DNA of 10,377 bases from an uncultured Collinsella sp. (GTDB lineage Bacteria; Actinomycetota; Coriobacteriia; Coriobacteriales; Coriobacteriaceae): the NCBI GenBank assembly GCA_900552875.1, contig USCS01000040.1, positions 1-10,377 of the forward strand, written 5' to 3'. Shown here piece by piece: positions 1 through 6,433 of this stretch. The notes beneath the pieces are model-generated. The model searched no databases, was not told where the DNA came from, and was given only the letters and a program-made list of their open reading frames with translations. The translations under genes and the position numbers were made by a program. The stretch's first letter is position 1. Each line of letters starts with the position of its first letter.

Positions 1-132
1 CTCCCCCGTTGCCAGCGCGCCGATCTCAACACCTTCCTCACTCGGCTGAATCCAGCGCGGGGCGCTCACCACGTAGCCGTTTTGCACGCGCAGCAGTCCC
101 AGCGGATGCGCCGGCGCGACCTCGTGCTCGCC
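1..132 (-). pseudogene. Truncated second copy of the FHA-domain protein gene (runs off window edge)
   Basis: Read on the minus strand, this segment encodes about 44 residues beginning GEHEVAPAHPLGLLRVQN. It aligns without gaps to residues 191-234 of the intact FHA protein at 6433-7371, with about five substitutions. At DNA level, positions 1-132 match 6670-6801 at a constant offset of 6669. The aligned part is the linker and first strand of the FHA domain. The rest of the C-terminus presumably continues left of the window. Homology stops abruptly at 132, and the N-terminal 190 residues are absent and replaced by unrelated sequence, so I infer a 5'-truncated gene at an island boundary. I cannot see whether the FHA core to the left is intact, nor whether the piece is expressed from another start. 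Confidence 0.7.
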
Positions 133-656
133 CGACTTGGAACCAAGGCGGGCGTGAGAGCAAACGGCATAGGGAACGAATCTTGCGGATGTACTCCTCG
201 ACGTCAGGCAGGTAAGCCCCACGAAGTCACCGGGGAGGCCCAAGCGGCCCGGCACCACTTCCAGATTCTGACCAGGGCGAGTCGTTCGCCGGTGGCTGAA
301 GGCTCGCTCCCACCCAAAAGGGGAGATTCGCGTTGTTCCCCAATCGCTCTCGCATCTTTCATTTTGCTCGAGGTGGGCTATAAAAACTTTCCTGGTGAAA
401 GGCGGCGATTGGTTTCCTTTCTTTCTAGAGGAGCGCGCCTGTAATCTGTTTTCATCCTAAATCAAGTTAAGATCGGACCTTCCAGAGGCAAGTCGACTCA
501 AACTGCGAGGCTCCATGTTGGAATAAAGAGCGCTGTCGAAGTGCCAACAACACAAAGCTTGCCAGTCTCAAATAGAACCTTTTGGGAGTCCGATTGGGCC
601 GCACACCGAATCCCCGCTGGTGGTTTTTTATAGCTGCGCAACAATAAACAAGGTTA
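133..656. other. Gene-poor left junction and upstream region of the radical SAM gene
   Basis: I find no convincing gene here. On the minus strand, around 140-280, short open pieces in different frames look protein-like (for example GAYLPDVEEYIRKIRSL in one frame and NLEVVPGRLGLPGDFVG in another). They are broken by stops and frame changes, so this may be a decayed unidentified gene. Composition changes from GC-rich to AT-richer at about 340-480, which marks the island edge. The promoter of the radical SAM gene should lie at about 480-650, but no -35/-10 pair is persuasive. A T-run followed by TATAGC (624-634) and the sequence GCTGCGCAAC (633-642) lie just upstream of the start. Confidence 0.4.
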
Positions 657-2045
657 GTGCCAGTCCAGCATGAAATTGAGAAACGTATGCATTTTTTCTC
701 AGTAAGTGATCGTCGTTACTGCTTCGATGAGGTCACTCGCAATTGCTTTCAGGTTGACCAAGCATCAGAAGATGCGCTTCGCATATTTGAAGCATCGGGA
801 AGAACGGTCAACTCGAAGTTGCTAACAAAGTCACTTGCTGCGAAAGGCTACGACCAAACGACCATAGCAGAACTTGAAGACGACATTGATGAGTATCAAC
901 GATTGTCTGAGCGGACTTTCTTAACAAAAGACACGCCTCGAAAACTTAGATCCATCGAACTCCACGTTTCACATGCATGCAACCTTGGTTGTAGTTACTG
1001 TTTTGCCGGTAAAGGAGATTATGGAACGTCTCCTCTGCTGATGACAGACGAGATAGCCTTCAAGGCGGTCGACTACCTCGTCGCAAGTTCATCGGAAAAC
1101 GAAACGCTTGCGATCGTCTTTTTTGGTGGGGAACCCATGATTAACGAGCCGCTGATATGGAAAACGGTCGACTATTCAAAAAGAATATACCCCAATAGAA
1201 ACTTTACCTATTCTATTACGACCAACGGAACGCTTTTGAATGACACTGCTGTGAATTCTTTCAAGGAGCACGGGTTTTCTGTTCTGATTAGTCTCGATGG
1301 TACAGGATGCAAGCACGATGCATCGCGCCCGTACAAGACGGGAGGCGGCTCTTTCTCCGATATCGACAAAAACGTTCGTCGTTTTTCCGAGTCGTTCCCC
1401 TTCGGCGCAAGAGCGACCTTAACAAATAATAACTGTAACCTTGTTGAAGACTATCTTCAGTTTAAAGAGATGGGCTTCAGAAGGATTTACTTCTCGCCCG
1501 TGAGCTCATTCGATGAGAATATCAAACTCGACGAACACTCATTAAACAAAATCAGGGCGGGCCTAATAGATTTGGCGGATCAATATCTCAAACAGATTGA
1601 TCAAGGGGAAAAGCCCTTGTTTAGAACATTGAAAACTGCAGTTGATTTGATTATGAGCAACAGGATCGCCTTTGTCGGATGCGGGGCTGGCAGGCGTTTT
1701 ATTTCCGTGACTCCCGAAGGGGACGTATACCCCTGTCACAGGTTTGTCGGGATGATGCGATTCAAAATGGGCAACATCGTCACCGGAATTGACGAAACTA
1801 GGTATATTGAAAACTGGAGTCAGGGTGTCGAAAAAAGAATTGACTGTACGGACTGTTGGGCTCGGTCTTTCTGTGGTGGGGGCTGTAGCTGGGAGGCTGC
1901 AGACGAGCACGGCTACTTGCCCAAGAGTCTACACCCTGCATCATGTGAATATAGAAAAATGTGCTACGAGATGGCTTTTGACCTTATTTCCCGCCACTCA
2001 TCTTCGCAGGAGAAAAATCAACGAGAAGCTACTGTATCGGAATAA
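657..2045 (+). CDS. Radical SAM/SPASM peptide maturase (ranthipeptide/SCIFF-type thioether-forming enzyme)
   Basis: This cytoplasmic 462-residue enzyme probably installs sulfur-to-carbon crosslinks on the small Cys-rich peptides encoded next to it. Residues 1-95 form an N-terminal segment of the kind that holds a RiPP recognition element in SCIFF maturases; that role is inferred. The radical SAM core carries CNLGCSYC (C108, C112, C115) for the SAM-binding 4Fe-4S cluster, and FFGGEP at 155-160. The C-terminal SPASM domain matches the family pattern: C342, then G355-X4-C360, C397-X2-C400-X5-C406-X3-C410 and C430, binding auxiliary clusters. Length is typical for such maturases. The start is GTG, with AAGG a short distance upstream; ATG at 687 is an alternative, but the N-terminal residues before it fit the family. 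The exact reaction is inferred from the neighbours; other SPASM peptide chemistries are possible. Confidence 0.88.
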   Translation: MPVQHEIEKRMHFFSVSDRRYCFDEVTRNCFQVDQASEDALRIFEASGRTVNSKLLTKSLAAKGYDQTTIAELEDDIDEYQRLSERTFLTKDTPRKLRSIELHVSHACNLGCSYCFAGKGDYGTSPLLMTDEIAFKAVDYLVASSSENETLAIVFFGGEPMINEPLIWKTVDYSKRIYPNRNFTYSITTNGTLLNDTAVNSFKEHGFSVLISLDGTGCKHDASRPYKTGGGSFSDIDKNVRRFSESFPFGARATLTNNNCNLVEDYLQFKEMGFRRIYFSPVSSFDENIKLDEHSLNKIRAGLIDLADQYLKQIDQGEKPLFRTLKTAVDLIMSNRIAFVGCGAGRRFISVTPEGDVYPCHRFVGMMRFKMGNIVTGIDETRYIENWSQGVEKRIDCTDCWARSFCGGGCSWEAADEHGYLPKSLHPASCEYRKMCYEMAFDLISRHSSSQEKNQREATVSE

Positions 2046-2214
2046 GCGGTTCAGCGCATTGCTGTCACCATTGTGGAGGTGTTCGTTCTTCTGATTACCG
2101 TCTGCGAAGCTTATTGCTACGTTCGCCGAAACCATTCTAGAAATATGGTGAACTAGACATCTTGGTTTGTTATACACAATATTGAGGTTTTTCTGCACTC
2201 AAAGGGAGGTAGTC

Positions 2215-2418
2215 GTGAAGCATATTCATCCGATTAATCCAGGAAGTGGCGACGAGGCAGGCGTGAAGCCGATGTCTTTTGACTGCCTCTTGGGCATTAC
2301 TGACATCTGTACTGTTTATGATAAAGCAGATGGCTGTGGTGCATACGATTACTGCGACTATGACATGGATGGCGGCAGCATCTGCGTTGTAGATCACTGT
2401 GGCATTGATCAAACGTAG
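2215..2418 (+). CDS. RiPP precursor peptide 1 (Cys/Asp-rich, 67 residues)
   Basis: This is the likely substrate of the radical SAM maturase 169 bp upstream. The start is GTG at 2215, set by GGGAGG at 2204-2209. An upstream in-frame start would add 16 residues with no Shine-Dalgarno and would lose the leader shared with precursor 2. The leader begins MKHIHPINPGSGDE and resembles the MKH-start leaders of SCIFF peptides. The core has six cysteines at 24, 32, 41, 47, 57 and 62. Most are followed by Asp after two or three residues (C32-D36, C41-D45, C47-D50, C57-D60, C62-D65). This spacing recalls the CX3D motifs of freyrasin, where a radical SAM enzyme joins Cys sulfur to Asp carbon. The peptide is acidic with no membrane segment. 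Mature activity and cleavage site are unknown. Confidence 0.8.
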   Translation: MKHIHPINPGSGDEAGVKPMSFDCLLGITDICTVYDKADGCGAYDYCDYDMDGGSICVVDHCGIDQT

Positions 2419-2432
2419 TCTCTAATTGGATT

Positions 2433-2443
2433 AAGGTGAGGAG
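2433..2443 (+). promoter_or_regulatory. Shine-Dalgarno that fixes the start of precursor 2
   Basis: The purine-rich sequence AAGGTGAGGAG ends 5 nt before the ATG at 2449. It supports translation of a frame too short for many gene callers. Confidence 0.7.
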
Positions 2444-2448
2444 CTGTT

Positions 2449-2628
2449 ATGAAGCATATCCATCCTGTTGGTTCAAATGAACATCCTCCCGTTGAGCCTT
2501 GTTGTCTTGGAGTTGATATATGCAATTTTTACGACATCGCCGAGTGCCCTGTTGCGGATTGGTGCTATGTCGATAAAGAATCAAGCTGTGTTTTGCCAGC
2601 AGATTGGTGCGATCCAGTTGACGAGTAG
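2449..2628 (+). CDS. RiPP precursor peptide 2 (Cys/Asp-rich, 59 residues), paralogue of precursor 1
   Basis: A second tandem substrate lies 30 bp after the first. It starts at ATG with a strong Shine-Dalgarno and reads MKHIHPVGSNEHPPVEPCC, sharing the first six residues with precursor 1. Its seven cysteines are at 18, 19, 25, 33, 39, 47 and 54. Asp follows at C19-D23, C25-D29, C33-D37, C39-D42, C47-D52 and C54-D58, a regular CX2-4D ladder. The middle aligns with precursor 1: both contain DIC, two variable residues and then YD, followed by further C...D(Y/W)C units. The leader is otherwise divergent, and the extra CC pair is unique to this copy. Conservation of cysteines, aspartates and leader start against a diverged background supports real coding and shared processing. 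A two-component or two-variant product is inference. Confidence 0.8.
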   Translation: MKHIHPVGSNEHPPVEPCCLGVDICNFYDIAECPVADWCYVDKESSCVLPADWCDPVDE

Positions 2629-2706
2629 TTTTGTGGCTAGGAACTATTTGGTCCAATTCAGAATAAGATGGGAACAAATACCAAAATCTCGTGTCTGGGA
2701 GGAGTT

Positions 2707-2814
2707 ATGCCATTATTGCAAGGTCTCGTTGGATTAGCCTTTATACTTGCGTTATATCTGGCACCTTTTTTAATTCTATTCTTCATTATCCGACTCTTTC
2801 TTCGGAGAAAATAG
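2707..2814 (+). CDS. Small single-pass membrane peptide (35 residues) at the end of the precursor operon
   Basis: The frame starts at ATG 2707 just after GGGAGGAG (2697-2704) and encodes MPLLQGLVGLAFILALYLAP followed by further hydrophobic residues and the basic end RLFLRRK. About 28 residues are hydrophobic, enough for one transmembrane helix; the basic tail would lie on the cytoplasmic side. It follows precursor 2 by 78 bp on the same strand and ends 65 bp before a terminator hairpin, so it probably shares the transcript. Small membrane peptides in bacteriocin-like loci are often immunity or export accessory proteins, but no family is recognised here. The Shine-Dalgarno is strong but close to the ATG. 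A chance hydrophobic frame in AT-rich DNA cannot be excluded. Confidence 0.55.
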   Translation: MPLLQGLVGLAFILALYLAPFLILFFIIRLFLRRK

Positions 2815-2879
2815 GAGTGTCACGCAAACATTAGCGTAGCTTTCTTCCAATATGAGCCGAGCATTGGCAAGTGGAATAA

Positions 2880-2926
2880 GAAGCCCGACCGTTCGCCACA
2901 TGAAAGTGATCGGACGGGCTTCTCTA
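2880..2926 (+). terminator. Hairpin terminator of the maturase/precursor transcript
   Basis: The arms GAAGCCCGACCG (2880-2891) and CGGACGGGCTTC (2911-2922) pair over 12 bp with one mismatch around a 19-nt loop. TCTATTTA follows, a weak U-tract. It lies 65 bp beyond the last small gene. Confidence 0.6.
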
Positions 2927-3017
2927 TTTAACCCGGGCCGCCACCCATAGCGGCTTTCCAAGCGTATTCTCAGTGCAAAGCAATCGTCAGTTTAATCCTA
3001 TGCGCTGATACCGCATT

Positions 3018-3264
3018 TCATTTGTTCGGCTCGAATTCTACGGCCTTGTAACCCTCGCACTCTCCGGCAAACGGATTGAACACGAAGGCAGAGATGATGT
3101 GTGCGTGGACATCGAGGCTGCTGTAGGCAACATACTGGGGCATGGACCCCCGCTGCGCGTGGCATGCGGCCCGGCATATTCATTGCCGTCCAGCCCCGTG
3201 TAGTTGCAGCAAAGGGTGGAACCTCAATGCTCAGCTCATGTTGTCCGTGGGACACGAGAATTGT
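3018..3264 (-). pseudogene. Fragment of an unidentified gene, frameshifted
   Basis: On the minus strand, the frame ending at TGA 3018-3020 reads a plausible protein C-terminus (SSLDVHAHIISAFVFNPF, then GECEGYKAVEFEPNK). It is closed by a stop at about 3178. Just upstream, in a different frame, about 3200-3264 reads LTILVSHGQHELSIEVPPFA. Both pieces have ordinary amino-acid composition, and together they suggest one gene broken by a frameshift at about 3150-3190 and truncated upstream. I do not recognise the family. It lies between the terminator of the precursor transcript and the exporter gene, as expected for debris in an acquired island. The reading is tentative. Confidence 0.3.
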
Positions 3265-3511
3265 AAGTACACTTTGGTGTGATTCTCACGATGATACTGA
3301 GCCACCTGGAATAAGATACGTCGCGACAACACTTCGCTTCACCTCTGTCTCGACAAGACAACGTAGACTAAAGTTTCCTTTAGTAAGAGAATGAGAACTA
3401 TATCTGAAAGCGTTGCGATGGCGTGAAGGCACCGAGTCCGAACCGACTGAATGCTACGTGCATCTGCATCGCTTTTTTGTTATCTCTGTCAGTTGGGTAG
3501 CACTACACTTG
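3265..3511. other. Intergenic stretch without a recognisable gene; contains small hairpins
   Basis: No supported reading frame is seen. A short perfect hairpin, CTAAAG-TTTC-CTTTAG, lies at 3368-3383, and a terminator-like structure follows at 3409-3478. The region separates converging transcripts. Confidence 0.4.
3409..3478 (+). terminator. Terminator-like structure with T6 tail
   Basis: AGCGTTGCGATG (3409-3420) pairs with CATCTGCATCGCT (3461-3473) with one bulge and one mismatch, directly before a run of six T. The loop is about 40 nt and can fold further (AGTC/GACT). It faces the plus direction, so it could be a second stop for the precursor transcript or the end of a small RNA. No plus-strand gene lies directly before it. 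Confidence 0.4.
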
Positions 3512-5167
3512 TCAGCATTTACCCTGGTACATGCTGCCTAAATCCACTACCCCTTCTACCGCGCCGACCATCTCGTCATCGTGAGAGACAATGATGATCA
3601 GCTGGCTTTGCTTGTTGCGCTTAACATAGGCCGCAAGCTCGGCGCGGCTTACAGCGTCTAACCCAGTCGTGGGCTCGTCGAGCACCAAAACTGACGACTT
3701 GCGTGAAAGCGCCGACCATAAGTACACGCGGCGCAACTCACCGCCCGAAAGCGCGGAGCAACGTTTCCCGAGCAACTCCTTCACGCTGTTTTCCAGCGAA
3801 GGTAGGTCATCTACACCCCGGTGATAGGGAGAAAAGGGCGTGTCGAAATACTCTAACAGCTCTTTCACCGTTTCGTCCGGCGCGAAGCACGACTGTGGGC
3901 AGCACGATATCTCTCTCGCACGTATGTAATCCAAGTCGCATTCTTCGATTGGCACACCGTTGTATTTTACTTTGCCTTTCGATGAATATAGCCCGAGCAT
4001 CAAGTAAAGAAGTGACGTCTTGCCTCTTCCGTTTTCCCCAACTATGCAATATGTACCAGGACCGGAAAACTTGAAAGAAAACCCGCCGAGGACCCCTCGG
4101 ACAGATCCGTCTGGAAGGGCAACCGAGAATTCCAAATCAGATACCGAAATGTCATTTATTCCATCAAGTTTCGCCAAATCGGTCCGATTCCACCCCGATC
4201 TCGCCTTTTCCCTCGTCGCGATAGCCGTCCTATCCCATGATGCTTTGGCGTCCTGATAGGATTTGAACAATGACATCATACTTTTCAAAGTCTTAAAGAG
4301 AACCGCGAAGTATGTACCGATGATAGTGTACTCGCCTATTGACATAGTTCCGTTAATGATTCGTACTCCGGAAACAACAAGTATCACCGCTTGAAACAAC
4401 GCTGCGAAAAGACCATCGAGCGATGTCAGAGAATATGATAGCTTTCCGGAGCGCAAAACTTTGGGAAAATAGCTCTTAAACCCAGCATCGAGCGCTTGTT
4501 CGCTCTTGCCGTACGAAGATGTCAGTTGAATGTTGAGAATCTGATTAAGCTGCGATGCAATTGCGGCGTAAAAGGCGCTGTCCGCCTCTTTCTTCTCATA
4601 CGTGACCCTATACAAAAGTTTCCTCAACCCAGTAATTACACAGAAATACACGATGAGGAGAATGATGGAAAACACCGCGAGAGTTGAATCAATTGACCAT
4701 ATGATAAGCAATACGATGGGAATGGCTACAATGGACAGTGGCGCACTGATAAAATTCGCCAAAACGAAGGATGAGACCACGCTGGAGTCGGAAATAATCC
4801 GTTGCGTTGTATAGGCTGGATCGATGGTCCGACTCACCAAGTAATCGTCTCTTTCAAAACGCAAGACGGCCTCCCTGAGAAGATCAAAGGAAAGTCTCGT
4901 GGTTATGCGAATGGAAAGTGTTCCTGCAAAATAAGTAAAGAGGGTGGAGAAAACTCCTATTGACGCAACCAGGAGCGCGAAGAGTACGGCGTCTCTTTCG
5001 CTGCGGTTACCGAGAAGAAAATCTAAGAATTTCCCGTTCACGTATGGCATGGCATAGGAGAGAGCGGTTCCAATCACCGTGATAGCAATGAAGACGAAAG
5101 CCCCTTTTGCTCTGATGAACCTCGAGAGAACGCATCGAATCAAGGAAGGCCCCAATCTACCCGCCAC
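3512..5167 (-). CDS. ABC exporter half-transporter (transmembrane domain plus ATPase), putative peptide exporter
   Basis: This 551-residue membrane protein has the type I exporter layout: hydrophobic segments at about 22-40, 62-82, 132-158, 160-180 and 252-290, then a nucleotide-binding domain from about 340. Visible motifs are Walker A GENGRGKT (377-384), Q-loop Q425, signature LSGGE (473-477), Walker B VLVLDE (493-498) and H-loop H529. It probably works as a homodimer, exporting a substrate with ATP. There is no N-terminal C39 peptidase domain, so it would not itself cleave a leader. It converges on the precursor genes and is the only intact transport gene in the island, which suggests it exports their product, though drug or lipid export fits equally. 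The GTG start at 5167 is the first possible codon after an in-frame TGA but lacks a clear Shine-Dalgarno; TTG codons 5 and 9 are alternatives. Confidence 0.85.
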   Translation of the reverse strand: MAGRLGPSLIRCVLSRFIRAKGAFVFIAITVIGTALSYAMPYVNGKFLDFLLGNRSERDAVLFALLVASIGVFSTLFTYFAGTLSIRITTRLSFDLLREAVLRFERDDYLVSRTIDPAYTTQRIISDSSVVSSFVLANFISAPLSIVAIPIVLLIIWSIDSTLAVFSIILLIVYFCVITGLRKLLYRVTYEKKEADSAFYAAIASQLNQILNIQLTSSYGKSEQALDAGFKSYFPKVLRSGKLSYSLTSLDGLFAALFQAVILVVSGVRIINGTMSIGEYTIIGTYFAVLFKTLKSMMSLFKSYQDAKASWDRTAIATREKARSGWNRTDLAKLDGINDISVSDLEFSVALPDGSVRGVLGGFSFKFSGPGTYCIVGENGRGKTSLLYLMLGLYSSKGKVKYNGVPIEECDLDYIRAREISCCPQSCFAPDETVKELLEYFDTPFSPYHRGVDDLPSLENSVKELLGKRCSALSGGELRRVYLWSALSRKSSVLVLDEPTTGLDAVSRAELAAYVKRNKQSQLIIIVSHDDEMVGAVEGVVDLGSMYQGKC

Positions 5168-5482
5168 AAAACATCAATCACTGATACCTTACACCTCAAC
5201 ACAACAGGAGCGAAGATTTGCCAATGAGACTGCTTTAAGATTGCCTTGGGCCAATACGATCTCAAGCTCTTCCTACAAGAGAGTCGGAATCGGACATCTC
5301 CTCCGACGAACCTGGCAATCGGGCGGTTGAAATATCTTTTTCAACCGCCCGATTGCCACAATAGATTTGAGCATCCGCCAACAAACGTCCGCGTTTTATA
5401 CCCATCAAATCCTTTGCCTTTTGTCGTCTAGACTAGAAAAATCGCTCGAAATAACGCAACCGGCCTGCTCGCTTGAAGAAAC
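5168..5482. other. Upstream region of the exporter; no gene seen apart from a large hairpin
   Basis: No supported gene is present. On the minus strand, GGAGGAG followed at once by ATG would give only an 11-residue peptide ending before the exporter. A weak promoter-like pair (TTGAGA, 17 bp, AATCTT) lies upstream of the exporter start, too poor to call. The main feature is the perfect hairpin at 5313-5358; a 6-bp repeat GTCGGA/TCCGAC sits beside it at 5283-5307. Confidence 0.4.
5313..5358. repeat. Perfect 20-bp inverted repeat (hairpin) with 6-nt loop
   Basis: The arms at 5313-5332 and 5339-5358 are exact reverse complements (left arm TGGCAATCGGGCGGTTGAAA) around TATCTT. Neither strand has a U-tract beyond the stem, so it is not a classical intrinsic terminator despite lying between two minus-strand genes. 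It could be a stable RNA fold or the remnant of a small palindromic element. Confidence 0.8.
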
Positions 5483-6165
5483 CTAAGCCCGTAACGTAGA
5501 TGTGCAAACTTCCGAAACGCCTTGCGCGGCATAGTGCGTATAAACTTCGTCAACCGCCTCAGAAATATCTGAGTATCGCGCCGGGTCAAAAGCATACGAT
5601 GTCGCAGCTATACCCTGCACCCATTCGGAACGCGGATTAATTGAATAGCCACACAGCATCATCATACATGCATCTAGACCTGATTTCCCAAGTATCCGAC
5701 GTATTGATGAGAGCATCGCGGGTCGCCCCTGCACCATCGTCGTCACCCCTATTAGCAGTATTTACCGTTTTTCTCTAAATGCGTATCGCCACCCTTAAGA
5801 ATACGAAGTGTTTTATCCAGACCCGATTGTCCTCCATCTCAAACGAAGGGATAAGGAATCTCATCCGGAATCGGCAGTAACGGAGGATTCACAACGACAA
5901 GCGAAAAACATGAGTCATCTCTCAGAGGGGAGTAAAGGCTCCCCTCAAGCACCCTAGTTTCGTCATCCAAAGAGTTGATGGCAGTGTTTTTCTTACAAAG
6001 GTCGACAACAAAAGGGTTGATTTCTACAGATGTTACATCCATGCCACAGTTGGTAAGTATCAGGCCCTGTATTCTGGGGCCAGAACACAAATCGAGAGCC
6101 TTCCGTGCGCTCTGCGGTGTAAGGCGCCAATCTCAGCAAATCTGTCCCACAATACTGCGCTGAAG
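5483..6165 (-). pseudogene. Broken class I SAM-dependent methyltransferase (PrmC/HemK-like NPP motif)
   Basis: Minus-strand frames give pieces of one methyltransferase. The first covers motif I (KALDLCSGPRIQGL), the acidic SAM-ribose region (VTSVEINPFVVDLCKKN) and the catalytic NPP motif (VVVNPPLLPIP). It stops at TGA 5839-5841, where the frame continues as DGGQSGLDKTLRILKGG. After about 5755-5765 the sense moves to another frame (LLIGVTTMVQGRPAM) and runs to the stop at 5483 through GLDACMMMLCGYSINP. Upstream of motif I, another in-frame TGA (6133-6135) and a frame change blur the N-terminus, so the right edge is approximate. Several lesions make it non-functional unless these are sequencing errors. 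The NPP motif suggests methyl transfer to a planar nitrogen such as a glutamine or base. Whether it once modified the nearby peptides is unknown. Confidence 0.75.
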
Positions 6166-6385
6166 AACAAGACGGAACCCCTGAGCCAAACTCCCCTATA
6201 CCTTATTAAGGCTAAGACAGGCAAGTTCACGCACCCGGCATATTCCAGAATAACATCCTATTGTTTTAGATGCTCTACAAGCATGAACAGCCGCGAATCG
6301 GAAAGATCTTCTAGTTTCGCCCCGACTGACCGCCAAGGGCCAAAATGGCCCCTCCATCCCCGGGCGACTGGCTCTGGCGCGCCAA
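6166..6385. other. Right island junction, no intact gene
   Basis: This holds the transition from island to GC-rich flank. On the minus strand, 6258-6320 reads KLEDLSDSRLFMLVEHLKQ and stop, which looks like a genuine protein C-terminus, but its upstream frame runs into the hairpin-rich DNA at 6337-6433. A short hairpin GGGCC/GGCCC with A/T loop lies at 6337-6351. Confidence 0.35.
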
Positions 6386-6433
6386 GGAGTGTCCCCAAGT
6401 GCCGGCAGAAAAGGAACGTCCCCATCTGCCGGC
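6386..6433. repeat. Two imperfect 21-nt direct repeats forming a hairpin (REP-like element)
   Basis: GGAGTGTCCCCAAGTGCCGGC (6386-6406, shown complete but for its 21st base shared as C) recurs at 6413-6433 with 17 of 21 positions equal, period 27. GCCGGCAGA (6401-6409) and TCTGCCGGC (6425-6433) pair perfectly around a 15-nt loop. The second unit touches the FHA stop codon. GGAACGTCCCC-type units of this look are known in REP families linked to Y1 transposases; no transposase is seen here. Confidence 0.5.

Noticed and set aside
82..444. Plus-strand frame of 120 codons at the left junction
   Set aside because: It runs antisense through the FHA fragment and then unrelated DNA; no domain or ribosome site.
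2073..2156. 28-codon hydrophobic frame between the maturase and precursor 1
   Set aside because: GTG start without a properly spaced ribosome site and no likeness to the precursors; probably chance.
2167..2214. Sixteen-residue N-terminal extension of precursor 1
   Set aside because: No Shine-Dalgarno before it, and the shared MKHIHP start with precursor 2 places initiation at GTG 2215.
2968..3017. Possible attachment-site repeat at the island centre
   Set aside because: No matching direct repeat was found at either FHA junction, and no integrase gene is visible.
3432..3475. GGCACCGAGTC followed by a T-run, resembling the end of a Cas9 tracrRNA
   Set aside because: The pairing partner GACTCGGTGC is absent (GACTGAATGC instead), and no repeat array or cas gene is in the window.
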